Translations under genes and position numbers: made by a program
Shown: piece after piece, positions 12,001 through 17,337 of the stretch
How positions within the stretch are numbered: position 1 is the stretch's first letter
How the letters are laid out: each line of letters opens with the position of its first letter
Notes under the pieces: model-generated
The model's database searches: none
What the model saw: the letters and a program-made list of their open reading frames with translations, nothing else
What the model was told of the DNA's origin: nothing
From: Buttiauxella gaviniae
GTDB lineage: Bacteria > Pseudomonadota > Gammaproteobacteria > Enterobacterales > Enterobacteriaceae
Reading direction: 5' to 3'
Assembly: GCF_040786275.1 (NCBI RefSeq)
Contig: NZ_JBFMVT010000002.1
Coordinates: 1,054,001 to 1,118,000, forward strand
Length of the DNA stretch: 64,000 nucleotides

Positions 12001-13302
12001 CTGGCCGTTGTCGTTAATCACCACGCCGTGGAACTGCTGACCCTGAACCGTCACAGTGACGGGATCGCCCGCCTGCGCATCTCCGCCAACAGCGCCTGTT
12101 ACCAGCGTTGGCATACGGGATTCGGCACGGTTAACAACATCGTCATTTGCGACAGTTTCAATGGTGATGGAGTTATGAATATCCAGGTCAATATCAACGT
12201 GGTGATCGCTTGAGGCCTGAGTGGTATTCCCCGCTTCATCCGTTGATGTCACCGTGGCGTGGATGTTTTGGTTAGCCAGCAGCCCCTGGGTTGAGACATT
12301 AATCTGATAGCCCAGGGTGCCGTTACCGAGATCGATAACCACATCGCTGTACTCTTTTCCATCAACGGTTAGCGTGACCTTATCGCCAATTTTCGCATCG
12401 CCGGAAACATTGCCGTGGATTAAGGTCTGCGGTTGGTGGGATTCCGCGATATTAATAATGTTATCTGGGGTGACGCTGTCGATAGTGATGTGGTCTACCG
12501 GGCCGGTAATATCAATCTGCGCATCATCGGTACTTGTTGCGGTGCGCCCGGAGACATCGGTGGCCGTTGCCAGAACGGTAATTTTCCCTTCCACCAGGCC
12601 GCTGAGATCGGGCTGCGCTGTCCAACGACCGTTATTCACCGGAACATCAATCGTAATTGTGTTTTTTTGGCTATCGGTAAAAACAAGCGTGACGTGATTT
12701 TGGTTGCTGGTGCCGTTAATAGGCGTGTGGTTTATTTCATTTTTGTTAATAAAACCGTCGTTACCGGCAAAGTCGTTAATCTGAATCAGGGGAGGAAGAA
12801 CGGGGGAAGAACTTGAAGTGAAATCTGTCGCTAATCCACCCTCTGGCAGGTGAAGTTCTGGAGTAGGTACACCCAGCCCTGCGGTATTGAAACCAGCCGT
12901 AGGATCAACCACTTGCCCGGTTAAATCTAGCTGGACGAGTGTGTGACCACCGCCACCGCCTTCAATTTGTACCGGCGGCTCATTACCCGCGGCGGTCGCT
13001 TCTAACGCTTGCGTCGGGTCAGCGCCGTCGGCAATGGATTTCTGTAACGATGCGACATCCTGAGTGTCATGTTCTGCGCTATTAACCGCATTCAGACCAT
13101 GCTCAGACCAGTGGCTGTTGCGGCCGAGATCGAGAGTTTTGCCGTTCGGCAGGGCTACGCTTACCGCCCCGCTATCGCCTGTGACAATCTCTTCGCCACT
13201 GTAGATTCTGTCACCTTCTTTCAAGAGACGCTGCGAGCCATCTGCTTCAACTACATAAACCAAGCCAATGACAGCTTTAATCACACCGAGTAAATTGCTC
13301 AC
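1..13302 (-). CDS. Giant LapA/BapA-like type I-secreted adhesin, N-terminal part (4,434 aa visible, 3' end outside window)
   Basis: The frame opens at a GTG (13302) behind a GAGAGGA ribosome site. I found no stop in the stretches I translated down to base 1, so the C-terminus (expected RTX/secretion signal) lies outside. Residues 1 to about 70 (starting MSNLLGVIKAVIGLVYVVEA, with a GDSGAVSVALPNG stretch) match the LapA-family retention module that plugs the TolC-like pore. A TAAG site at residues 103-106 is the di-alanine sequence cut by LapG-type proteases. A linker and about 38 Ig-like domains of 105-113 residues follow, each with a core like ISGTVSGDAQAGD and a DDTVNATES-type acidic loop, probably binding calcium. 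Family knowledge: cell-surface adhesin for biofilm formation. The divergent T1SS genes at 13.7-18.7 kb are the likely exporter. True length and ligand are unknown. Confidence 0.93.
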   Translation of the reverse strand, partial: MSNLLGVIKAVIGLVYVVEADGSQRLLKEGDRIYSGEEIVTGDSGAVSVALPNGKTLDLGRNSHWSEHGLNAVNSAEHDTQDVASLQKSIADGADPTQALEATAAGNEPPVQIEGGGGGHTLVQLDLTGQVVDPTAGFNTAGLGVPTPELHLPEGGLATDFTSSSSPVLPPLIQINDFAGNDGFINKNEINHTPINGTSNQNHVTLVFTDSQKNTITIDVPVNNGRWTAQPDLSGLVEGKITVLATATDVSGRTATSTDDAQIDITGPVDHITIDSVTPDNIINIAESHQPQTLIHGNVSGDAKIGDKVTLTVDGKEYSDVVIDLGNGTLGYQINVSTQGLLANQNIHATVTSTDEAGNTTQASSDHHVDIDLDIHNSITIETVANDDVVNRAESRMPTLVTGAVGGDAQAGDPVTVTVQGQQFHGVVINDNGQLRYSVPVPTNLLREGANDVQVQVVSHDVAGNEAIAVEHKTVTLDTQAHNALTISAVADDNTVNSSESRMPTLISGTVSGDAQAGDHVVVSVNGQSFNSQVVTDENGHLRYTVPVPTSALTEGSNDVQVMITGVDAAGNTAIAVEHKTVVLDTQAQNALTIETVAGDDTVNATESRMPTMISGTVSGDAQAGDKVVVSVNGHSFNGQVVTDENGHLRYTVPVPTSALTEGSNDVQVMITGTDNAGNTAIAVETKTIVLDTQAQNGFTIETVAGDDTVNATESRMPTMISGTVSGDAHAGDHVVVNVNGQRFESRVTDDNGQLRYTVPVPTSALHEGSNDVQVMITGTDNAGNTAIAMETKTIVLDTQAQNGFTIETVAGDDTVNATESRMPTMISGTVSGDAHAGDHVVVNVNGQRFESRVTDDNGQLRYTVPVPTSALHEGSNDVQVMITGTDNAGNTAIAVETKTIVLDTQAHNALTIATVADDNTVNASESRMPTMISGTVSGDAQAGDKVVVSVNGHEYRGDVVADANGQLHYAVPVPTSALTEGSNDVQVMITGVDAAGNTAIAVETKTIVLDTQAHNALTIGTVAGDDTVNATESRMPTMISGTVSGDAQAGDGVVVSVNGHSFNGLVVTDENDQLHYAVPVPTSALTEGSNDVQVMITGVDASGNTAIAVETKTIVLDTQAQNGFTIETVAGDDTVNATESRMPTMISGTVSGDAHAGDHVVVNVNGQRFESRVTDDNGQLRYTVPVPTSALHEGSNDVQVMITGTDNAGNTAIAVETKTIVLDTQAQNSFTIETVAGDDTVNATESRMPTMISGTVSGDAHAGDHVVVNVNGQRFESRVTDDNGQLRYTVPVPTSALHEGSNDVQVIITGTDNAGNTAIAVETKTIVLDTQAHNALTIATVADDNTVNASESRMPTMISGTVSGDAQAGDKVVVSVNGHEYRGDVVADANGQLHYAVPVPTSALTEGSNDVQVMITGVDAAGNTAIAVETKTIVLDTQAHNALTIGTVADDNVVNATESRMPTMISGTVSGDAQAGDGVVVSVNGHSFNGLVVTDENGHLHYAVPVPTSALTEGSNDVQVMITGVDAAGNTAIAVETKTIVLDTQAQNALTIETVAGDDTVNATESRMPTMISGTVSGDAQAGDKVVVSVNGHEYRGEVVTDENGHLRYTVPVPTSALTEGSNDVQVMITGVDASGNTAIAVEHKTVVLDTQAQNVLTIETVAGDDTVNASESRMPTMISGTVSGDAQAGDGVVVSVNGHSFNGLVVTDENGHLHYAVPVPTSALTEGSNDVQVMITGVDAAGNTAIAVETKTIVLDTQAQNGFTIETVAGDDTVNATESRMPTMISGTVSGDAHAGDHVVVNVNGQRFESLVTDDNGQLRYTVPVPTSALHEGSNDVQVMITGTDNVGNTAIAVETKTIVLDTQAQNGFTIENVAGDDTVNATESRMPTMISGTVSGDAHAGDHVVVNVNGQRFESLVTDDNGQLRYTVPVPTSALTEGSNDVQVMITGVDAAGNTAIAVETKTIVLDTQAQNALTIETVAGDDTVNATESRMPTMISGTVSGDAQAGDKVVVSVNGHEYRGEVVTDENGQLRYTVPVPTSALTEGSNDVQVMITGVDASGNTAIAVETKTIVLDTQAQNALTIETVAGDDTVNATESRMPTMISGTVSGDAHAGDHVVVNVNGQRFESRVTDDNGQLRYTVPVPTSALHEGSNDVQVMITGTDNAGNTAIAVETKTIVLDTQAQNALTIETVSGDDTVNATESRMPTMISGTVSGDAQAGDKVVVSVNGHEYRGEVISDENGHLRYTVPVPTSALHEGSNDVQVMITGTDNAGNTAIAVETKTIVLDTQAQNTLTIETVAGDDTVNATESRMPTMISGTVSGDAQAGDKVVVSVNGHEYRGEVITDENGHLRYTVPVPTSALTEGSNDVQVMITGTDNVGNTAIAVEHKTVFLDTQAHNGLTISTVAGDDVVNHQESQHETLVTGHVSGKDAQEGDRVVVSVQGKDFTGEVLADADGHLYYQVAVSTGTLIEGHNDVQVMVISHDTAGNEAIAVEHKDVVLDTHADATIKLNDVTDDNVLNHDELNVPKQLVSGTVEGDDAHVGDVVSLNVNGKYFTGHVIDLGNGHLGYQIPVDSSAFSNNQGDVDTGVKVKATIKSHDPAGNEVIQTTEHTVQIDNTAHATINIGDVTQDNILNHDELSADKQTISGEVTGDAKLGDKVELVINGTKFTGEVSTLPNGHLGYSIDVNPGVFSRNKGEVDGSIDIHVKVTSHDAAGNEVVAHADRTVFIDNHANDTITVDAVTKDNVLNHSELNAKTQTITGTVGGDAHVGDEVVLKIGDKIIGQNTVVDLDGKGHLGYRIDVKPSDFSDNKGEVDKDVTFTATVTSHDQAGNTAIETTEHTVHIDNHANNHVTVETVAGDNTISMNESRMPTLISGVVTGVDAKAGDAVVVRVQGEDFKGKVVVGDDGQLRYEVHVPTEKFHDGVNDVKVTVTSHDGVGNTAHAVEHVNVTLDTQAHATISVDSVTSDNILNQDELANPKQLITGTVGGDAKAGDDVVIEINGYKYPGNVIDLGNHQLGYRIAVDTYALTDNRGQIDTTVKFTATVTSFDDVKNEVIQTTEHTVHIDNFAVANIDIGGVTQDNILNHDELDAAKQTVTGIVGGDAQIGDKVVLEINGTKIPGEVVELSPGQLGYKIDVDPAVFSHNRGNVDGDVNIHAKVTSHDAAGNEVVAHYDKTVHIDNHADATITIDAVTTDNVLNHAELAAGKQMITGTVGVDAKVGDEVVLKIGDKPIGTGHVVDLDGHGHLGYRIEVKTSDFSDNKGNVDKDVTFTASVTSHDAAHNEVTVSTEHTVHIDNHAYNNQTISTVAGDDVVNLNESHRETLITGHVKGEDAQPGDAVMVTVHGNNYPGTVYADANGHLRYSVAVPVGVLKEGSNDVQVKVTSHDAANNEVVSTEHKDVVVDTHADATLTIADVTKDNILNHDELAATKQFVHGTVGGDAQFGDAVDIEIGGRHFHGNVIFIAPGQLGYQVAVDPSAFNDNSKDVDGHVTMTVSVKVHDAAGNELTKSETHDVKIDNHADPVIHLDKVTGDDIINFTESQQAHTRITGTVSGDVHEGDKVIVTVHDHKYETTVIKLPFSNGALGYSVDVNTKDLMSDKKGASSDTNNDTTVKVTAHVVGYDAAGNEHPIDVTTDLKIDLKAEAHITINPIAGDNMINGDESKVSTTMISGTVDGDVKVGDYVHILVNGQELTTKVVSENGKLVYHREVSTHDLLADPNVQVTVTATDNANNTATAGAEQKIIIDTRVEATISVDSVTPDNTLNDEELNHHYTLVSGTVTGEVEVGKELTLKINGHEYHGTVQLQSDGSKGYNIMVETTDLHQDPNIHASIDVTDKALNHKVVTADHHVDIDSHADATVTINVVSGDDVLNGLDQKHPTTVINGVVTGDVKAGDFVHLTINGVTYDVKVEPQAYLGNKLGYSFEAKTSDLLANGHIVATVDAKDDAGNTVTAHADHDVSRDDSATATITIDPVTDDNTINNEEAHQGKTTITGHVTGDVHLGDVVDLTVNGQHYYGSVNDKGRYSIDVSTDDLISAGNKPVIHAEVTGYDAAGNTHLAEFDRVVNIDTRADVNFHDNQLGLTGNMDFYRVAGYVDGDAKVGDLVTITVGGDKYYTTVQKLPDGKLGYNTDHLIDPKTGLPDTGDTGLNRGAIDANTDVVIQVTSHDQYGNAATATAVIHPQSSGTGTGGTGHHDGGTTTPTHTDPHATITISPVAGDNTINEAESHSTTTVIRGTVVGDVHGGEAIDVYLGGVKYPGIVIERPNLPGEFSYAIPVDTQTLMQHPDITVKMPGFTDNAPQTTVTVDTDVSIDIQLDKIAGDDTINIVESQTGKTPVSGIVTGKDVHDGSNVTIMVNGHAITTQVFTDANGVMRFSKDVSINDLRQDPHVTVSVTGHDDHGNIATKSADTTVKVDTDIDASVTIDKVTP
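3100..5990 (-). repeat. Older four-domain higher-order repeat (about 1,356 bp) in the adhesin
   Basis: Diverged Ig domains follow an A-B-C-D order twice. The A-type junction with AACGTC falls at 3148, 4504 and 5863 (offsets 1,356 and 1,359 bp). The B-type segments at about 3593 and 4949 are likewise 1,356 bp apart. Each domain here is about 339 bp, longer than those of the recent array. Confidence 0.75.
5990..11800 (-). repeat. Array of about 18 near-identical 318/321-bp Ig-domain repeats
   Basis: The adhesin sequence here repeats every 318 or 321 bp; for example, the spacer-domain junction recurs near 6338, 6659, 7298, 7616, 7934, 8255, 8576 and 8897. All copies are of one domain type, with EGSNDVQVMITG near the domain end. 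Copies differ mainly in a swappable segment coding GHEYRGEV, GQRFESRV or GHSFNGLV. Near identity points to recent amplification and gene conversion. Confidence 0.9.
8953..10827 (-). repeat. 597-bp block duplicated at 1,278-bp spacing within the adhesin array
   Basis: Bases 8953-9549 recur at 10231-10827 with only two mismatches that I could see. High similarity at the same 1,278-bp offset (four domains) continues: 9779-10000 is again essentially identical to 11057-11278. This marks a recent internal duplication of a four-domain unit. Confidence 0.85.
12985..12996 (-). other. TAAG motif: predicted LapG-type protease cleavage site in the adhesin
   Basis: These four codons encode Thr-Ala-Ala-Gly at residues 103-106, inside the flexible stretch ALEATAAGNEPP between the retention module and the linker. 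In Pseudomonas LapA the equivalent TAAG is near residues 107-110 and is cut between the two alanines when c-di-GMP is low. Position and context match; cleavage itself is inferred. Confidence 0.75.
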
Positions 13303-13705
13303 CGTTTCCTCTCTTGAATATCTTCGTTATTTTTATAAATGCCGCGTTAAATTAAATAATTTAATAACATTATTTTTTCATTCGAAACACATTGCCAAAA
13401 TGGACAAGAATAGCCATTAATGGACATTCGCCATTTCGTAATAATTTAAAATGTAGAAAAAAACACAGTTATTAGATCTCTATTAGCGGAGACTTGACTG
13501 AGCATTAAATATAATCAAAAATGACGCAAAGTGAAACATCACATTACAAAACATTAAATGTCATTTCGAATGAAAGTTGAATTTAATGTAATCAGATAAA
13601 CACCTCTGCACTTGTTAATTAATATGATGTTTCGTGTTAAAAACAGAAATGGAAATAAGGCGTGATATAGGGATATCGTTAACGCGCGTAATAAGGCTTC
13701 AAACA
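13303..13705. other. AT-rich divergent promoter region between adhesin and its secretion genes
   Basis: About 400 bp without a gene separate the adhesin GTG from the TolC-like start. It is AT-rich and should hold both divergent promoters. A repeated GCCA/TGGAC pattern lies at 13394-13435. An imperfect palindrome around TCATTTCGAATGAAAG lies near 13560-13576. I could not assign promoter boxes with confidence. Confidence 0.5.
13394..13435. promoter_or_regulatory. Candidate operator: direct/dyad repeats of GCCA...TGGACA
   Basis: GCCA and TGGAC alternate here: GCCAAAATGGAC, then GCCATTAATGGAC, then GCCA. The units ATGGACA...GCCATT at 13400-13418 and 13420-13435 are direct repeats, and CCATTAATGG is itself a palindrome. 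Such phased repeats upstream of a divergent pair suggest a regulator site. No specific regulator is recognised. Confidence 0.35.
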
Positions 13706-15049
13706 ATGCAGAAGTTTTTATTTTTTTTACTTGGTTTTTTTTCAATACAATCTGTTAACGCAGAAAGCTTACAAAATACCGTTCAGCAAGCCTTATCCAG
13801 CCATCCAGAAGTTAATGCTTCGGTAAACAGCCGCTACTCCGCAGAACAGGATTTACGCGCGGCGCGCGGGGGTTATCTTCCGACGTTAAATATTGATGCC
13901 GAAGCGGGTCAGAAAAACGTTAACGATGCGACCACGCGTGCAGGCGGCAGCAACAGCGGGATGAACCTTTCCCCAAACGACGCCACCGTTAGCCTTAATC
14001 AAAATATTTTTGACGGCTTTGCCACGTCCAGCGAAGTGAACCGCCAGAAAGCCACGGTGAATTCCCGCTCGTTCAGCGTGCTGAATATCAGCGAAACAAC
14101 GGCGCTTAACGTGGTTCAGGCTTATCTTGATGTGTTACAACGTCAGGAGTATGTCCACCTGGCACAAGATGATTTGGCAAACCATGAGCGTATTTACGAC
14201 CAGATCCGTTTGCGTACCGATCAAGGCGTGGGCCGTTCTGGCGATTTAATGCAGGCGGAAGCACGTCTGGCACAGGCGCGGAATAATTTACTGACCGAGC
14301 AGACCAATCTCGAAGATGCGAATACCACGTTTATGAGCGTGACGGGCGAAGCGCCTGAAAACCTGAGCCTGCCTGAGAGCATCGATGCGTTTTTACCGAC
14401 TTCCCTTGAAGACGCTAAGCGTACGATGGAGTCAAACAGCCCGCTGTTGAAATCCGCCAATGCCGATATTGAAGCGGCGCGTCAGCAGTATGAAGCCTCA
14501 AAATCAACGTTTTATCCGCGCGTTGATGTCGCGCTGTCTCGTAGCGTCGCGAATGACACAGACACCACGCGTGCGCATTCGGAAGAGTGGCAGGCGATGG
14601 TGAAGATGCACTACAACCTGTACCAGGGTGGAAGCGATAAAGCCGCGATGGAGTCTCGCGCATATCTGCAAAAACAAGCTCAGGATATTCGCAATAACAC
14701 GCTGCGCCAGATGAACCAGGAAATGGGTCTGGCATGGTCTGCGTTAAAAAGTGCCAAAGATCAGCTCCCGGCAGCTGCGGATTACGCCGATCGTAGCGTA
14801 AAAGTGCGTACCGCTTATCAGGACCAATTTAGTCTTGGCGAGCGTACTCTGCTGGATTTATTGGACAGTGAAAACGAAGTGTTTTCATCTAAGCGCCGTT
14901 TAGTTGAATTACGTTATCTGGAAATTGCCTCGGGTTATCGTATTTGTGCCCGTTCCGGGGAATTATTAAAAGCCCTTAAAATTAATCCGGTCTCGGCAGG
15001 CCAACCTTTAGACTCCGCAGATAATAACGAATTACCTGAACTGAAATAA
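13706..15049 (+). CDS. TolC-family outer membrane protein of the type I secretion system (LapE/BapB-like)
   Basis: Start chosen at the ATG at 13706 because it gives a clean 19-residue signal peptide (FFLLGFFSIQSVNA, cut before ESLQ) and has TAAGG about 10 bases upstream; the frame is also open from 13634. The mature protein has the two OEP repeats of long helices typical of TolC homologues, with an early GGYLPTLNIDAEAGQ motif and a second half starting near ARQQYEASKSTFYPRVD. It would form the trimeric channel through which the adhesin is exported and in which its retention module lodges. It is first in a row with the ABC and HlyD genes. At 447 aa it has usual family length and is distinct from housekeeping TolC. 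Confidence 0.88.
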   Translation: MQKFLFFLLGFFSIQSVNAESLQNTVQQALSSHPEVNASVNSRYSAEQDLRAARGGYLPTLNIDAEAGQKNVNDATTRAGGSNSGMNLSPNDATVSLNQNIFDGFATSSEVNRQKATVNSRSFSVLNISETTALNVVQAYLDVLQRQEYVHLAQDDLANHERIYDQIRLRTDQGVGRSGDLMQAEARLAQARNNLLTEQTNLEDANTTFMSVTGEAPENLSLPESIDAFLPTSLEDAKRTMESNSPLLKSANADIEAARQQYEASKSTFYPRVDVALSRSVANDTDTTRAHSEEWQAMVKMHYNLYQGGSDKAAMESRAYLQKQAQDIRNNTLRQMNQEMGLAWSALKSAKDQLPAAADYADRSVKVRTAYQDQFSLGERTLLDLLDSENEVFSSKRRLVELRYLEIASGYRICARSGELLKALKINPVSAGQPLDSADNNELPELK

Positions 15050-15059
15050 CATCTCCTTA

Positions 15060-15091
15060 ACTGAAATAGTTCCTCCGGGAGCTATTTCAGT
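15060..15091 (+). terminator. Strong hairpin between the TolC-like and ABC genes (attenuator or partial terminator)
   Basis: ACTGAAATAG at 15060-15069 pairs perfectly with CTATTTCAGT at 15082-15091, and the stem extends inward with one G-U pair. A T-rich stretch (ATTTATTTTT) comes about 12 bases later. In this position it may reduce read-through from the outer-membrane gene or protect its mRNA. Confidence 0.45.
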
Positions 15092-15144
15092 ATTCATTCG
15101 CTATTTATTTTTGCTGGATAGTTGCGTCAGGAACATTCCTATAA

Positions 15145-17337
15145 ATGAATTCACAAGTTGAACACATGAATACAATGTCAGAGGCTCCTCCCATTGAAGA
15201 GTCGCATTATCATGATCCCCGCAGTCGCAATGATGATCCTTTACTCGATTGCCTGCTGGTTCTTTGCTCCGTTCACGGTAAATCTGCCAGCCGTTCGACG
15301 TTAAGTAGCGGTCTGCCGCTGGAAAACGATCGTTTGACGTTGTCTATTTTACCGCGTGCAGCGGCTCGTGCAGGCTTGAAAGCGCGAGTGATTAAACGTG
15401 CGCTCAATAAAATCCCTGCGATGTCGCTGCCTGCGATTGTTCTGCTTCGTGATGGCGGAGCCGCCGTGTTGCTGGCCTGGAATGAAAACGGCACCGCACG
15501 CATTATGCCAAGCGAAAGCGAAGGCGGTGAAATCACTATTGATGTGGCCGAGCTTGAACAAAACTATGCGGGCCAGGTGATTTTCGCGCACCCTCGCCAT
15601 GAGTTTGATTTACAGTCTGAATCCTTCCTGCCGCGGACTAAATCCTGGTTCAAAGACACGCTGATGCTGTCGCGTTATTTGTACATGGATGCGGTGCTGG
15701 CGAGCCTGCTGATTAACCTGATTGCCCTCGGTACGCCGCTGTTTACCATGAACGTGTATGACCGGGTTGTTCCCAATCATGCCACGGTGACGTTGTGGGT
15801 TCTGGCGGTGGGTATTTGCCTGGCGTTCGTTTTTGATTTGATATTGAAAATGCTGCGCGGCGTTTGCCTTGATATTGCGGGTAAAAAGAGCGACCTGATT
15901 ATTTCAGCCACGCTTTTCGAGCGCATTACCGGCATGGAGATGAAAGCGCGCCCTGCCCGCGTGGGGAGCTTTGCGCAAAATATCCATGAGTTTCAGTCGC
16001 TGCGCGATTTCCTCTCTTCGCTTACGCTGACCACGCTTATCGATCTGCCGTTTACGCTGGTGCTGTTGCTGGTGATGGCGATTATCGGTGGGTCGCTTGC
16101 CTGGATCCCGCTTCTGACCTTCCCTATCGCGCTGGCGATCAGTTGGGCACTGCAGAAGCCGGTAAACGCCGCCGTCGCTAAAACCATGAGTCTGGCAAGC
16201 GAGCGTCAGGCATTGCTGATCGAAACGCTCAGTGGCCTGGATGCGATTAAAGTGAACAATGCCCAAAGCGAGCGCCAGTATCAGTGGGAGCAAACGCTGG
16301 GGAGTTTAAGTCGCCTGGAATTGCGCGTTAAAACGTTATCCAGCTTTGCCAGTAATTTGACCGGCTGGTTCCAGCAAATGTCTGGCGTGGTGATGATTAT
16401 CGTCGGCGTTTATATGATTATCGGCGGCAAGCTGAGTATGGGGGGATTGATTGCCTGCTACATGCTCAATGGCCGCGCGCTGATGCCGATGGGCCAGCTC
16501 ACGGGTTTAATTGCCCGTTATCATCAGGCGCGTTTGACCATTAAAAATACCGAGCAAATGATGTCCATGCCGCAGGAACGCCGCGAGCATGAGCATCCGC
16601 TAAAACGTGAAAACTTCCGCGGTAGCATTGAGTTCAAAGATGTTGATTTCAGCTATCCGGAGCAGAAAAATCCTTCGCTGCAAAAGGTCAACCTGACCAT
16701 CAAACCGGGTGAGAAAGTCGGTATTATCGGCCGCAGCGGGTCAGGCAAAAGCTCGCTCAGTAAGTTAATCATCAACCTCTACCAGCCTACCGCCGGGAAC
16801 ATTTTGATCGACGATGTGGATGCGCGTCAGTTAGACGTGAACGATCTGCGTCATAGCATCGGCTACGTTCCGCAAGACATTCAGCTATTTAACGGCTCAC
16901 TGCGCGATAACCTGATTTGCGGTGCCCGTTATGTGGATGATGAAACCATGCTGCGTGCCGCTGAACTGGCAGGTGTGAACGAGTTCGCACGTATTCATCC
17001 TGATGGTTATAACCTGCAGGTGGGTGAGCGTGGTATGCAACTTTCAGGCGGGCAACGCCAGGCCGTAGCGCTCGCTCGTGCCCTGCTGCTAGAGCCGCCA
17101 GTGTTGCTGCTTGATGAACCGACCAGTTCCATGGACAACACCAGTGAAGACAAAATTAAACAGGCGCTGGTGCCGTTTGTCGCCGACAAAACCTTATTAC
17201 TGGTGACTCACCGTGCGTCGATGCTCTCTTTGGTTGATCGCCTGATTATTGTTGATAAAGGACGCATTATTGCTGATGGCCCGAAAGCCATTGTTATGGA
17301 TGCGCTGAAAAAAGGTCAAATCAATGCGTCTCGCTGA
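15145..17337 (+). CDS. Type I secretion ABC transporter, permease/ATPase (LapB/BapC-like)
   Basis: Protein of 730 aa. Residues about 30-150 are a C39-peptidase-like domain without the catalytic Cys context, i.e. the non-cleaving CLD form used by RTX/adhesin exporters. Six membrane helices follow (about 180-450), then a nucleotide-binding domain: Walker A GRSGSGKSS near residue 528, signature LSGGQRQ near 633, Walker B VLLLDEP near 653, and a switch His in LLVTHRAS. It energises export of the adhesin across the inner membrane. Start ATG at 15145 has AGGAA upstream; ATGs at codons 8 and 11 are alternatives. Its 3' end overlaps the HlyD gene by 14 bases, implying coupled translation. Confidence 0.93.
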   Translation: MNSQVEHMNTMSEAPPIEESHYHDPRSRNDDPLLDCLLVLCSVHGKSASRSTLSSGLPLENDRLTLSILPRAAARAGLKARVIKRALNKIPAMSLPAIVLLRDGGAAVLLAWNENGTARIMPSESEGGEITIDVAELEQNYAGQVIFAHPRHEFDLQSESFLPRTKSWFKDTLMLSRYLYMDAVLASLLINLIALGTPLFTMNVYDRVVPNHATVTLWVLAVGICLAFVFDLILKMLRGVCLDIAGKKSDLIISATLFERITGMEMKARPARVGSFAQNIHEFQSLRDFLSSLTLTTLIDLPFTLVLLLVMAIIGGSLAWIPLLTFPIALAISWALQKPVNAAVAKTMSLASERQALLIETLSGLDAIKVNNAQSERQYQWEQTLGSLSRLELRVKTLSSFASNLTGWFQQMSGVVMIIVGVYMIIGGKLSMGGLIACYMLNGRALMPMGQLTGLIARYHQARLTIKNTEQMMSMPQERREHEHPLKRENFRGSIEFKDVDFSYPEQKNPSLQKVNLTIKPGEKVGIIGRSGSGKSSLSKLIINLYQPTAGNILIDDVDARQLDVNDLRHSIGYVPQDIQLFNGSLRDNLICGARYVDDETMLRAAELAGVNEFARIHPDGYNLQVGERGMQLSGGQRQAVALARALLLEPPVLLLDEPTSSMDNTSEDKIKQALVPFVADKTLLLVTHRASMLSLVDRLIIVDKGRIIADGPKAIVMDALKKGQINASR

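Noticed and set aside
8797-12213. A 1,138-codon open frame on the + strand, plus many shorter + strand frames from 88 to 12816
   Set aside because: They are shadows of the adhesin repeats on the opposite strand. They have no ribosome sites or family features and repeat with the same 318/321-bp period.
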